Assembly (NCBI RefSeq): GCF_016097555.1
Contig: NC_054704.1
Coordinates: forward strand, 91,930,502 to 91,994,501
Direction: 5' to 3'
Origin: Gigantopelta aegis
Lineage: Eukaryota > Mollusca > Gastropoda > Neomphalida > Peltospiridae
DNA: 64,000 nucleotides
The notes under the pieces were generated by a model, which worked only from the letters and a program-made list of their open reading frames with translations, did not search any database and was not told the origin of the DNA. Both the position numbers and the translations under genes were made by a program. This document shows positions 12,281 through 23,917 of the stretch, piece by piece. Position 1 is the first letter of the stretch; each line of letters starts with the position of its first letter.

Positions 12281-12470
12281 TGGGAGGGACGTAGCCCTGT
12301 GAGAAAACGCTTGCCTGATCTGTGGTCGGCCTGGGATCGTCCCCTGTAAGTGGGCCCATTAGACTATTTCTCGTTCCAGCCAGTCCACCACGACTGGTAT
12401 ATTAAACGCCATGGTATATGCTATCCTGTCTGTGGGATGGTACATGTATATAAAAGATGCCTTGCTATCG
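12281..12470 (+). mobile_element. 3'-truncated type 2 SINE downstream of MMACHC
   Basis: GGGACGTAGCCCTGTGAGAA, GGTCGGCCTGGGATCGTCCC, CCAGCCAGTCCACCACGACT and TATAAAAGATGCCTTGCT match the 5' two-thirds of the family. The tail is missing. Confidence 0.75.
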
Positions 12471-13741
12471 GCATAAGTCAACACCTTCACCCATGACAGG
12501 CTTGATCTGAATGTACCCATTAAACTCTGTGACCTGATCTGACCTGACATAATGGAAAATCTAGCAGGTTTCCTCAAAATGTTTTGACAACAACCGTTGT
12601 GTCTGACATTACTGGTCATAATCCGTAATGGCGGAGACGACCTTAATACAAGAGTATTTTTGCTATAAAATATTAAGTAAAAATTTATGGTTTGAAAGAT
12701 TGATATTTATAGTGGGGTCTTACAAATGGGGAGGGGGGGGGGTAGGTGGGGTTCCACTGTATTTTAAAGGGGCTCCATCAAAATTGCATAATGAAGGATT
12801 TCCACCAAACGTTTTAAATAATTTTAATGTTTTAAGTACAACCAAATAATTTAATTTTCTAGTAAAATAAATTTTATTTATTGAAAAATCTATAGAGAAT
12901 GATCTACAGGTTAAGCGTGTGGTATCATAATTGTGTGCACACACGTTTGGTACTCATTGTTCACCCGTAAAGTGACAGACCCTAGTTTTTAAACACTACG
13001 GTATATTTTTCACTATTAGAGCAATTTTTCAAAATTGAAATTACACATTACCTAGATTTTATCGTTTAGTTTATCCATTTCCATACACTTAATGTTTCTG
13101 GTCATATTAGCGCTTTTAAAGGGACAGTCAACTCAAACAAGAGCATTGTGTTGGAAAGATGCATACCCGGACCACCAACACATACCGACACTTTAACAAA
13201 TGATTTTAGAGTTATAAAAAAACATGATTATTCCTGCTAACATTTGTTTCGTTTTTGTGTCATCCGGTGCTATAGCTTGGGGCGAAGTGACGTCAGCCGA
13301 CCAACTCCTGTATGCACAGTGTAAACAAACGCGCTAATTTACGACAAGGCGCTTCGCTTTCATCAACCTAAATGACTTTATAGTATAATAAACTATTTAA
13401 CTAAATATATTTCAGTTTGCATCAAAGGAATGAAATGGAGTTACAGTATTTTTCTCTCTTAAAAAATCCAAAGAAAAAATGCATATTATTAGGCCTATTG
13501 GTAGGGTACATTGGAGCAAAACCGACCACTCACAATACCCAAGTGATAATTTTCTTTTCTTTGGGACTACGTAATTGGTCAGTTTTGTGATTTTAGATGG
13601 GGAAAGTCTACTTAAGGGTTTTACAGAATTATTTACAGTAATAAAGCAGGATGGCTGATAATGATTATTATGATTTTAGGGGTATCCATGCGGTTATCAC
13701 ACAATATCCTGTGATCTTAATAAAAGAGGCATGTAATTTTA
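12471..13741. other. Intergenic DNA, diverged repeat-like sequence, no gene
   Basis: A G-rich patch lies at 12727-12755. From about 13120 (AAGGGACAGTCAACTC) to 13640 the base composition shifts towards higher GC and resembles a dispersed repeat, but it occurs only once in this window, so its nature cannot be confirmed. Confidence 0.35.
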
Positions 13742-13752
13742 TTTCTTTTCAA

Positions 13753-13894
13753 CATCACCTATCCTCATAACTAGTGCATATTCCCTACGATTAGTAGACT
13801 GGTCCGAACATCCCAACAGCCAATGGGATGGCTTAAATTCTTCCACTGTGTACCCTTCCTGTTCCGGTAACATGACTACAACTTCCTTCTTTTT
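13753..13894 (+). repeat. DIRS left inverted terminal repeat
   Basis: It starts ACATCACCTATCCTCATAAC and ends near ACTTCCTTCTTTTT. The reverse complement of 19612-19754 matches it with few differences. Confidence 0.88.
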
Positions 13895-14191
13895 CCTTCG
13901 CTTCTAGCGGTTCGGACGTTCTTTATTTTGCTCTGTCGTAATCTGAGCCATCTGTTTTATTACTTAGTTTATGTTTTGATTATTGTGGTGACACTTTCTT
14001 TAATGTTGTTACTTGCTATTATACCATTATTTGGTTGTAATCACTTTATTTTAAGTGTTATTTACACTTTATTTTTTTTTTTGTCATGTGTGCCGGTTAC
14101 CTTTTCAGGCGCCATTTTAAAATGGCGTCTAATTTGTTTACCGAATTTGTGCATTTTTATGTGTTTGCTTTCTCATTACAGTATTGTTGAG

Positions 14192-14904
14192 AATGTCGGA
14201 TACTAGCTCTTCTGTCCCGGGTGTCGGTCACCCTGTGATGTCAAGTCACGTTGTCTACTCTGTCTTCCTCCCGGACCGGCTGAATTGACAACTATTTGAA
14301 GGTCTTGGCTCAGCGGGCTAAGAAATCGGATTCTGTTTCGGCGGCTTCCCCTCCAGCTACGCCGACTTTGGAGTTTGTGGCTGAACTGCTTAAGTCATTA
14401 TTACCAAGTATGGTTCAAGAAACTATCGATTTGCTACAAGCCACTACTAGACCTACGGCTACCGTGACGGTACCGGTTACTACTCCAGTGTCTGCTACGG
14501 TAACCACGGCTACCGCACCGACGGATGCTACGGTGTCTCGACCGCCTAGGGATTCCTCTGCGGATCATCGCCGATCTACTTCATCTGTTTTTGGGCATCG
14601 CAGCCGTGAACGGAGCCGTTTTCCACGATCTACGGCTTATTCCAGTCGCCGTCATCGGTCACGAAATATACAGAATCATGTCTCACGGTCACCCTCCGGT
14701 TCCCGTTACGGCTGTTCATGGTCTCCACGACCTTCAGGTACTGCGGATCGGCATGCTTGTGCTAGACTTTTGCGGGACTTCCCTGAGAATGAACCACACG
14801 GTTCCGTCGTGGATGATACAGATACCGTGGATAATATGACTACGAGCTTCTACCATCGCTACCTTGGCCACCGGCGCCTACCCGGAAGGGACCGGTTACC
14901 ATGA
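14192..14904 (+). pseudogene. DIRS gag-like ORF, frameshifted
   Basis: A short start frame at 14192 (MSDTSSSVPG) reaches a stop near 14275; a second frame is open from about 14284 to 14904 without an ATG at its head. The product is rich in Ser, Thr, Pro and Ala, then in Arg-Ser (SRERSRFPRS), as in ORF1 products of DIRS elements. It presumably encoded a nucleic-acid-binding structural protein. The assignment comes mainly from its place before the RT. Confidence 0.5.
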
Positions 14905-15859
14905 TTGCTACCGACACAGCCCCAGAGGATGTTGTGATTAAATCTTCACGGACACCATGGAATTTTTGGCTGAAGCTGCTTCCAGAGTTTCTGAGGGTTC
15001 CAGACGGGACCGTTTACGGTTCGGTTCGGTTCGGTTCAGCTGCGGCTTCCTCTATTGACGATCACCTTTCCGATGTGCACATTATGAGAGCAGATGCGTC
15101 TTCGACTGCTTCCGTTATAGTTACGGATTTGCGGACTACATGACGATGAGGGGTTGTCTGGCTGTGGTTTACAACATGTTCCGTCATGTCTACCTCCGCC
15201 GACGCATTCCAAGATGGGCCCGACACCGATGATTGCTTCGGATGTTCATTGACAGCCGGTACTTTGCAGGTCGGTGCTACCGATGATGTTGCAGAAGACG
15301 TTTGTTTCCATGACTGCCACTGTTTCTGTGATTTTAAGAGAGAAAAAAATAAAGAAAAAAATATAGAAAAAAGGCAGGTTCAGTGACGTTTCCAGCGACA
15401 CCTGTTACCGGCCCTATCTAGACTTCGCCTGTCTTGATGTTTCCGGATGCATTCCATCCTGCAGCTTTACTTTGCTGTTTACGTCGCCTGTGGCTACTGT
15501 GGAAGGGACTTCAGCGGTTTCACCGGGTTAGCGTTCTTCATACTCTTCTCGTGACCAGTCTGAGTCGTCTCACCGGAGCCGTGCACGCAGTCGGTCTTTA
15601 TGGCCTATCACGGGTCTCATGGACCGTTGTCACCGATCTTCGTCTGATGTTCGCTTCCAGGTTCCTGGGGGATTCCGACGCGCCTTTTCATGATCTCCGT
15701 CTCCAGCGACTGCCTTTCTGTCCGTTGGTCTGCTTATGCGCGCCTTATGACGAATTTCCACATGATGATCCCGTCTCATCTGTGGTTGAGGATACGGTGT
15801 TCTTACTTCATATGACTATGCGTGTTTGCCTTGCTGCTGTTATGAAATATTAGTCACGT

Positions 15860-17306
15860 GGAACCTTCGACGATATGTCTTGCTCCGAGGTTGAGACAGA
15901 CATTCCGCCTGATGACAAACTGTTTTCCAGTTTCCTGTCGATTGTCAGTTTGCCGCTGTTGCTGTTGGGCCACACAGTCAGTTGTGCTATGGCATCGATT
16001 CGACGTTACATGCGTACCGGGTTAGTGTTGACGACAGAATGCATTGGTCCGGTGGTGGTTCGATGATTTTACCGATATATTCGGCAGATCGATCGCTACA
16101 TCCGGTGGTGTTGCCAGTCAGTCGCTACATTCTCTGGCTCCGGAAGTTATCCCGTCGCCATCACGTGGTTTGGTTTTTTTTACCGCGACTATTTTACTAT
16201 GGTCCAGTGCGGTTTATCCTCTCACTGCGTTCACTGTTGTTTCACCAGAGTTATATCTCAGGTTCGTACTGCAGGGAGTGCACTACGAGTGGATGGTTTT
16301 GCCGTTTGGCATTTCGGTAGTTCTTTGGCTGTTCACAAGAATAACAGCCTCAATGGCGCGGGTTTTTCATCAGCAGGGTATATCATTTTACCCATGCCTG
16401 GACGACTGTCTTTTGAAGTGCCAGAACAAGACGAAGTTAGCGGGCCAAGTCAGCTATGTACTTCAGTTCTTGAACCATCTCGGATGGATTGTCGACCAGG
16501 AAAGGTCTCTACTGCTACCAACACAGAATCTCCAGTTTCTTGGGATTCACTTGCGTACCGATCTGGGACTTCTTCAGGTTCCTGCAGCCCGATGGACCAA
16601 GATTCAATCTGCGGTATCAATCTGGCCGAACTTGTGACTTTCCATGCGTGGCAGAGCCTACTGGGTCTTTTGACCTCAACCCAAGGCTTGACTGGGGTAC
16701 CTGTCACGAGGCGGCCGTCGTCGGGCCTCGGGAGAGCTTGTCGTCCACTAGCGGATGGTCTAATGATCTACCGGTCACGAACCTCGGTGACAGGGGGACT
16801 TGCGGCCGGGGATGCCCCACCAAACGCACATCCGTCCAGCTACGGGGTAGCCTGCAGTTACAGCGTTTACAAGTCTTCCTCATTCCGTACATCACGTTGA
16901 AGAACCCCTGACTGATGATAACCCTTCTCGACAACCTTTAACCCTGTCTGCAATGGTAGCTTATTTCATAGAACGTCTTAGGCGGAGTCTCTTTGCTGCC
17001 ATTCCAAGCGACCAACCATCTGTTTGTGGACGCCTCACGAGAAGGTTGGGAAGTCATTTCAACAGTCCGACATCGGGGCTGTGGTCTGCCGTCGAAGCCA
17101 GTTTCCACATCAACGTGTTGGAGCTTCTGGCAGTGTTCAATGCGATACGTCATTGGCGTCGGCACTTGCGCCATGCAACTCCTATGGTAGCGACCTACAA
17201 CGCGACAGCGGCAGCCTACATCAATCGTCAGGGCGGAACTCATTCCAGCAGTCTGATCGATCTCATCAATCGTCTGTTCAAGCTGACAGATGCAATCCTG
17301 CTGTAA
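15860..17306 (+). pseudogene. DIRS reverse transcriptase and RNase H, broken
   Basis: The frame 16044-16637 carries the RT core: LQGVHYEWMVLPFGIS, then FYPCLDDCLL at the catalytic position (family form usually YLDD), then LNHLGWIVDQEKS-like and LQFLGI motifs. RNase H-like sequence follows in another frame (16953-17306), with HINVLELLAVFNAIRHW and TYNATAAAYINRQGG; the FVDASREGW motif lies in a third frame at about 17020. It would copy the element's RNA into DNA. Sequence between 14904 and 16044 is GC-richer than its surroundings and runs through several frames, which suggests a degraded ORF. Confidence 0.78.
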
Positions 17307-17716
17307 CTCCGAGCATGTCACATACCAGGGGTGTCGAATGTTCTGGCAGGCATGTTGTCAAGACCGTCCGCTCCACAAAGCACCGAGTGGATGCTCAACC
17401 CAGAAGTGTTCCGGTGGGTGTGTCACAGGCTGTGGACACAAACTGGTGATCTTTCTGTGACGTGCTTCATTCGTCAACTCCGATTGTACGTGTCACTGGT
17501 ATCGGATTCCGACGCATTGAATCTCGACGCCTTGGCCATCAGTTGGGACAATCTGGATGCGTATGCGTTCCCGTCACCAGTGTTGCTATCGAGAGTCCTC
17601 CAACGGTTTCAGGAGTTCCATTGTCGGATACTTCTCATCGCTCCAAAATGGCCAAGCAGAATCTGGTATCCATACATTCTACGTCTTGTGGCACCAGATC
17701 CTCTACTGCTACTTGA

Positions 17717-18843
17717 TTGGGATCGCCTCTTGCTTCATCCCACGTCAATACAGCACCATTCACATCCAAGCTTGTACCAACTACATGTGTGGACCTTATC
17801 TCCGACGGTTTAAGGAAGAAGGGGTTTTCTTTGACCACATTGGCAATTTTGAAAACTCAACAGGCATCTACAGCTGCTACATACAATGTCCGGTGGTTGT
17901 GTTTTCATCGATGGTGCCTCAGTATGAAACTGAAACCTGAGACTATTCATGTCAAGAACTTGGCAGAATTTCTGCTGTATCTTCGGTTGACATTGAAACT
18001 CAAAGGCTTTACGATTGCTGACTATGTTTCGGTCATCGCAACAGTTCAGGACTCTGCCACGGGTACTAAGCTAGCTGCTGTTCCTGAAATCCACTCCATG
18101 TTCAAGGGTTTCAAGCACGAGGATCAGATTCAACGGTTTCGGCCACCGAAATGGGACCTTAATCTAGTTCTGAGGGCCTTGTCTCAAGCACCTTACGAGC
18201 CTGCTGCGAAGGCCTCCTCTTTAGAGGTTTGGACAAGGAAGACGGTGTTCTTGATAGGGTTCACTACAGCGGCAAGAGTGTCAGAGATACATGCTTTGAA
18301 TGTCGACATGGTGCGTTTTAATCGCGACTACTCTTCATTTTCACTGGGTCTTTTGATGAACTTTGTTGCTAAAAATCAGTTGCTGGATCAATGTTCTCAC
18401 ACCTATGATGTTAAAGCACTCTATTCCATTGTGGGTTCACATGATATGGAAGATTTGTCGTTGTGTTCTGTTTGAACTCTTAAGCTGTACCTGGAGAGAA
18501 CTGCCACCTTTCGCAAACATCGACAGAGAATTGTTTCTCTCTTACAACCAGAGACATTTGAAAGACATTACTAAAAACACAGTGTCTACTTGGATACGAT
18601 CCACGATTTTGTGTGCCTAACAATCAGCAGGGTTACCTCCACCGTCGGCGTCTTACCCCACCTGAACTGTGTGCTTTAGCCGCTACTATGTTGCTGCATT
18701 GTAACACTCCGGGTTCCAGCATCGTATCCGGGGTGTTGTTGGGCCACCGATTCCATCTTAGCGAACTACTATCTGCGAGATTTATCGACCGAAGACGTAG
18801 AGGGATTCCATCATCTGGGTCCGGTGGTTGCAGCTCAAACTCT
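17717..18843 (+). pseudogene. DIRS tyrosine recombinase (C-terminal domain), broken
   Basis: Codons from about 17800 to 18475 read as a DIRS recombinase: a SAM-like N-terminal part (ATYNVRWLCFHRWC, VKNLAEFLLYL), then the first catalytic Arg in TTAARVSEIHALN. The rest lies in other frames: 18363-18620, then the HxxR region, where PELCALA stands for the usual HE(I/V)RALA and so has lost His and Arg. The catalytic Tyr segment YYLRDL is near 18765. The protein would integrate the circular DNA. Missing catalytic residues and frameshifts make this copy inactive. Confidence 0.75.
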
Positions 18844-19466
18844 GGTTAACTCTAGTTGTCCTTGTTGTCGTTGATGTCGGATTCAGGACTGTACCCCAAG
18901 ATGTCCATTGAATCGACAAGTGAGGACTTCATGTGACAAATTGTTTTTGCACACCTTTTTGTAGTTTTGCACTGGTTGGTGTCGGAACTTTTTGTATGGA
19001 TAACACTAGTTAGTCAATGCACTGCACACTAACGACCTGTTTTCCTATTAATTGAACTAACTTCTCCACCGTTTTACTAGTAAGAAAAAATCGGGGTTTT
19101 GTTGGTTTAATGTTCTGATGGATGTTTCCACCATATTTGTTTCCGTTAGGTAACCATCCAACCAATAATTGTATACCAAACACCTGCATCTGCGGTGGTG
19201 ATGCTTACCCACCATTCAGAACTTCCTTGTTGGAGAACGAATTTCTGACCCTTTTCGTAATTCATGACTTCATTCATCCACACCACTGACGGATGCCACC
19301 TTTCCCACTCAATACTACCAGCATGGATATTGGTTGTTATGCATCGTTTGAAGGATGGGCTAATTTTGGTTGGCTTTCGTTCTTCCACTGTCAGTTCTTA
19401 CCGGTCCATGGGGTGAACATTTGTACATCTTCGGAGTATGGAACCCGCCACCATCTGTTGAATGCT

Positions 19467-19554
19467 GCACTAGTTATGAGGACAGGTGATGTTGAAAAGA
19501 AATGGAGAAAACTTGAGGTGTTTTCTCTTTTATAGATACATCACCTGTCCTCAT
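19467..19554 (+). repeat. DIRS internal complementary region
   Basis: The first half (to about 19502) is the reverse complement of the left end (13742-13775). The second half (from about 19503) is the reverse complement of the right end, about 19743-19788. The fused TTGAAAAGAAATGGAGAAAA marks where the two termini would meet in a circle. Confidence 0.85.
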
Positions 19555-19611
19555 GGAATGATTTCCCACCCTTCCTCCCCTCTTCCAGTTCTCTGTGTGA
19601 TTCGCTCAGGG

Positions 19612-19788
19612 AAAAGAAGGAAGTTGTAGTCATGTGACCGGAACAGGAAGGGTACACAGTGGAAGAATTTAAGCCATCCCATTGGCTGTTGGGATGTTCG
19701 GACACGTCTACTAATTGTAGGGAATATGCACTAGTTATGAGGACAGGTGATGTATCTATAAAAGAGAAAACACCTCAAGTTTTCTCCA
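19612..19788 (-). repeat. DIRS right inverted terminal repeat plus right-end extension
   Basis: Positions 19612-19754 are the inverted copy of 13753-13894. The outer ~34 bp (TGTATCTATAAAAGAGAAAA and on) is absent from the left end but is represented in the internal complementary region. Confidence 0.85.
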
Positions 19789-20156
19789 GTGTGTCTAGAC
19801 ACATGGACTGGGGACCATCTAAATATACATTTGGCAATCAGGAACCACAGGTACAAGCCACGGAAAGAAAAGACCAATTAACTAAGAAAACACTCCAATT
19901 ATTATTTCAGTATGTGGGTTAATTTATGGACAAAACATAATACAGTTATTTCGATACTTTGACAATGGTGGTTTATTTGGTATTGAAAAATAATATATAC
20001 TTATTGCTGGCTTACTAGGATGGATATTATTACAGAACATTGCGATGCATCCGCAAAAATCAGGTATATTTTGTTTCATTAGTTCTAAGACTAATTCCTG
20101 ACATGACACGTAAGTATTAGGTAACCACTGGTTCACCAGAGGCTGTATTCACTGGG

Positions 20157-20213
<57 letters not shown>
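20157..20213. repeat. (GT)n microsatellite
   Basis: An uninterrupted GT dinucleotide run directly upstream of a SINE. Confidence 0.95.
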
Positions 20214-20217
<4 letters not shown>

Positions 20218-20222
<5 letters not shown>

Positions 20223-20545
20223 CGTAGCCCAGTGGTAAAGCGCTCGCTTGATGTGCGGTCAGTTTGGGATTGATCCCCCCCCCCCGGTGGACCCATTGGG
20301 CTACTTCTCGCTCCAGCCAGTGCACCACGACGGTACGTCAAAGGCCGTGGTATGTGTTATCCTGTCTATGGGATGGTGCATGTAAAAGATCCCTTGCTGC
20401 TAATAAAAAAAAGAAAGTAGCCCATGAAGTGGCGACAGCTAGTTTCCTCCCTCAATATGTGTGTGGTCCTTAACCATATGTCCGACGCCATATAACCGTA
20501 TATAAAATATGTTGAGTGCGTCGTCAAATAAAATATTTCCTTCAC
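20218..20545 (+). mobile_element. tRNA-derived SINE (type 2 head)
   Basis: GACGTAGCCCAGTGGTAAAG, a box B region disturbed by a C run, CCAGCCAGTGCACCACGA, GATCCCTTGCTGCTAAT, CATATGTCCGACGCC and an AAATAAAATATTTCCTTC tail. Nearly complete. Confidence 0.88.
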
Positions 20546-20800
20546 AGGGATGGTACAAAAAAGCTGTGCCCGTTATATATAATTGCTGTCACATTTATCA
20601 GTTTTATTAATTAACTATATGATTATACTTGTTGATATTAAGCAATAATGTGTATTATATATCGTTGAATATGCATACCAATCCAAAAGCCTTGTGTGAG
20701 CATCCCTTTAATATCACTAAATGCATTTTTCATATTTTAAAAATGCGTGTACCTCTGAGAACGGTTATAAAGACGAGTTCTAGTCTACTTTTTAAGGGCA

Positions 20801-21185
20801 ACCGGCCTTGGTGGTGTTGTGGTTAGGCCATCGGTCTACAGGCTGGTAGGTACTGGGTTCGGATCCCAGTCGAGGCATAGGATTTTTTATCCAGATACCG
20901 ACTCCAAACCCTGAGTGAGTGCTCCGCAAGGCTCAATGGGTAGGTGTAAACCACTTGCACCGACCAGTGATCCATAACTGGTTCAACAAAGGCCATGGTT
21001 TGTGCTATCCTGCCTGTGGGAAGCGCAAATAAAAGAAATGATAAATAAAAGAGTAGCATATGTGGCGACAGCGGGTTTCCTTTAAAAAAAAAATGTCAGA
21101 ATGACCATATGTTTGACGTCCAATAGCCGATGATAAGATAAAAAAATCAATGTGCTCTAGTGGCGTAGTTAAATAAAACAAACTT
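20801..21185 (+). mobile_element. tRNA-derived SINE (type 1 head) with 15-bp target duplication
   Basis: The head GTTGTGGTTAGGCCATCGG and box B GGTTCGGATCCCAG are intact, and the tail contains CCAATAGCCGATG and AAATAAAACAAAC. The target duplication TACTTTTTAAGGGCA lies at 20786-20800 and 21186-21200 and is perfect, suggesting a fairly recent insertion. Confidence 0.92.
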
Positions 21186-21267
21186 TACTTTTTAAGGGCA
21201 TTTCACCGTTTCAATGTCACAGATTCTGGTTTCAAATGTGTTACGGATTTTTTAAATTGGGCCCCTG

Positions 21268-21380
21268 AAATGGTGTATGTTGTTAGTGCCAAGGAGAACC
21301 TGTTCTATTGGCAATCTTCATTTGAAGTTGGGCAATTTAAAATGGGTTTCAGTGGGAGATGACATCTGTGTAGTGAGACC
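21268..21380 (-). repeat. Inverted partial copy of the GGTCTCACTACA element
   Basis: It is the reverse complement, with scattered differences, of 21400-21512. The two arms are separated by 19 bp and form a fold-back. Confidence 0.88.
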
Positions 21381-21399
21381 TAATCGGAGTTACGATTTT

Positions 21400-21825
21400 G
21401 GTCTCACTACATAGATGTCATCTGCCATTGAAACCCATGTTAAATTGCCCAAATTCAAACGAAGATTGCCAATAGAACGGGTTCTCATTGGCACTAACAA
21501 CATACACCATTGCGAACATACATTATATAAGCATTTATTTTCACTCCAAAATTGAGACCATTTCCGTCTCAGTTTTTTGCTATATGACCGCATCTGGCTG
21601 TAGTACCGATCCGAACAGGTGGTTCATTAACCGATTCACTCGGGCTGTCTCTTGCGCTATACACCCATGTCCCAAAAGGGACCATTACCATTAAACATAC
21701 ATATTGTTTTAATTCTTCACCATTTCCTAGAAGTGAATATGTGAACCATAACGTGTCACAATTAGGAACTATAGTGGACCGTCATCAATGAACTATCACC
21801 CAGAAGTGATCTGTGTAGTGAGACC
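21400..21825 (+). mobile_element. Non-autonomous inverted-repeat element, copy 1 (426 bp)
   Basis: The ends are GGTCTCACTACATAGATGTC and GATCTGTGTAGTGAGACC, inverted with respect to each other. A second copy lies at 22670-23131. No coding capacity; superfamily unknown, and the target duplication is not clear. Confidence 0.8.
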
Positions 21826-22669
21826 TTAAAGTCTAGTGACAAGTTTTGTCAAACTTGTTTGAAGTAAATTTTATAATTTGGGTTATTTACACCATGAAAA
21901 GCTATACTAGACCTGTGTAACTTATGAACTCTAAACAATACACCAAAAGATAGATGCACCATACCATCCAATAAAACTTCATATCACATTGTTACTCCTT
22001 GGTCATCCACACAATAGATGGCCATAAAACAAACAGCCACTATATGGTAATGTATGACCTTGTTTGTACTTCTGATATATGGAACATACAAAGAAGCTAA
22101 TTATCTAGTTAGTTCATTAAAAATATTAGTTTTCAACAATTGTTTCATAGTGAAGTGTTGAAATCCTGTTTTTTTCTGTATATTTCAGCATGAAGATCCA
22201 CACATTATTAATGGCAGATACAAATTCTACTTTTATAGTAGAATATTATGTTATATATTCACAATACCATCAAGACTGTTTGTCACTATGACTGTACATT
22301 CGAAAAAATTCATTATGCACAAAATCACAGAAATTAGGGTGAATGTGGATATTGACCTTGTGACCTTGAATTTTGACCTTTTACAATGAGAAACTCCATG
22401 TTAAGACACTCAGATCAATTTATATATTACATGTAAGAACACTAGAATATAGATTTTGACACACACACACACAAAAATTTAAAAAAAAAAAATAATAATA
22501 ATTTTTTTTTTACGTTTGCAATATTTACCCAAATAGGGCCCCAATAAGCTTGGCTCAAATCCACATCGATGAATTACCTTTTATAAGGATGCTACACTAG
22601 TACATTTTCATTTTGGCTTGCTAAACTTATTTTGGGGGGAATAAACCTTAATTTCATGTTTTACATTAT
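21826..22669. other. Intergenic AT-rich DNA, no feature
   Basis: It holds a short CA run and A/T runs at 22460-22511. I see nothing coding. Confidence 0.4.
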
Positions 22670-23131
22670 GGTCTCACTACACAGATGTCATCTGCCATTG
22701 AAACCAAATTGCCCAACTTCAAACGAAGATTGCCAATAGAACGGGTTCTCATTGGCACTAACAACATACACCATTGCGAACATACATTATATAAGCATTT
22801 ATTTTCACTCCAAAATTGAGACCATTTCCGTCTGTTTTATGCTATATGACCGCATCTGGCTGTAGTACCGGTCCGAACAGGTGGTTCATTAACCGATTCA
22901 CTCCGGCTGGGTCTGGCGCTGTGCACCCATGTCCCAAAAGGTCGATGCACAATATTACAAGATAACATGGGTAAAATACAGCCAGAAGGCTTACCATTAA
23001 ACATACATATTGTTTTAATTCATCACCATTTCCTAGAAGTGAATATGTGAACCATAACGTTTCACAATTAGGAACTACAGTGGACCGTCGTCAATCAACT
23101 CTCGCCCGGAAGTGATCTGTGTAGTGAGACC
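22670..23131 (+). mobile_element. Non-autonomous inverted-repeat element, copy 2 (462 bp)
   Basis: It is closely similar to 21400-21825 throughout, with the same termini, plus an extra block of about 45 bp near 22941-22990 that copy 1 lacks. Confidence 0.82.
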
Positions 23132-23421
23132 TTTGTCAAAACGGAAAAATGCGTATAGAATAGCGGCCCTTTGTTGCTCGTTGCTATGCAGGTAGCACTA
23201 AACCAAATAAGTTCCGGATGGGTCAAAGTTCGAGAAAAGAGAAAAAGTTTGATAGAAAAGTTAACACCACAAGTCCTGTGATTGGTTATAAATGTGAGTG
23301 TGTTGGTTGTAAAAAAAAATTCATCTGGGCTAAAAATATGCACTTTAAAGTACCATTTACTTCAGTAAATACTTTGAGGTGGGGATTGTAGTACTGATAT
23401 TTATGGGTCATAGTTTGGTTG

Positions 23422-23510
23422 CATCTTCATAAATCAAGGCTAATATATTCGTTCCTCTTCGTTCCTCGTAATACAAGGAACGAATATATTAGCCTTGATT
23501 TATGAAGATG
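23422..23510. mobile_element. 89-bp palindromic insertion
   Basis: Perfect 35-bp arms (23422-23456 and 23476-23510) flank a 19-bp spacer. AGTTTGGTTG occurs directly on both sides (23412-23421, 23511-23520), while the paralogous site at 3315-3324 has it once and no insert. It is therefore a discrete insertion with a 10-bp target duplication. Confidence 0.88.
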
Positions 23511-23917
23511 AGTTTGGTTGATATATTGCATAATATTTATAGTGTTTTTAAACACATACGTTAACATGGTCGCCTATGGTGTTTTATTTGATATAGTCAT
23601 ACCTGCAAGGTAACTTTCATGCAGTGTTACGTTAGCCAAAAGCATGGAATCAAAAAACAAACTACTGGAAGCAAGATTAAATAAAATTTTATCACCATTA
23701 GGATTTGAATTGTACCCATTTAAAGTAAGTAATTATAGTATACCACAAGTAAAAATGTAGTATGGGACCCTGGTGATTCGAGGTACTTAATAATTGCATT
23801 AGTACATTTTAAAAGTGCTTTGTAATTTTATGACAATAATTAGTTGAAGAATTTTTTTAATTTTACTTGAACCAACAATGCAGAAAAATCTACATATTTG
23901 ACGAATTCATATTTTTA

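Larger units (their letters stand above)
13742..19788 (+). mobile_element. DIRS-type tyrosine-recombinase retrotransposon, full length but decayed
   Basis: The element has inverted ends (13753-13894 and 19612-19754), an extra right-terminal stretch, and an internal complementary region at 19467-19554 that joins the complements of both ends. Inside, in order, are a Ser/Thr-rich gag-like region, reverse transcriptase, RNase H and a C-terminal tyrosine recombinase. This is the DIRS order, distinct from LTR elements with a DDE integrase. Such elements integrate a circular DNA by site-specific recombination and normally leave no target duplication; none is seen here. The coding regions carry many frameshifts and stops. 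Confidence 0.88.

Noticed and set aside
13928..14206. Hydrophobic 92-codon frame with several possible membrane segments
   Set aside because: It lies in the T-rich leader of the DIRS element; T-rich DNA gives Leu/Phe/Val-rich peptides by chance.
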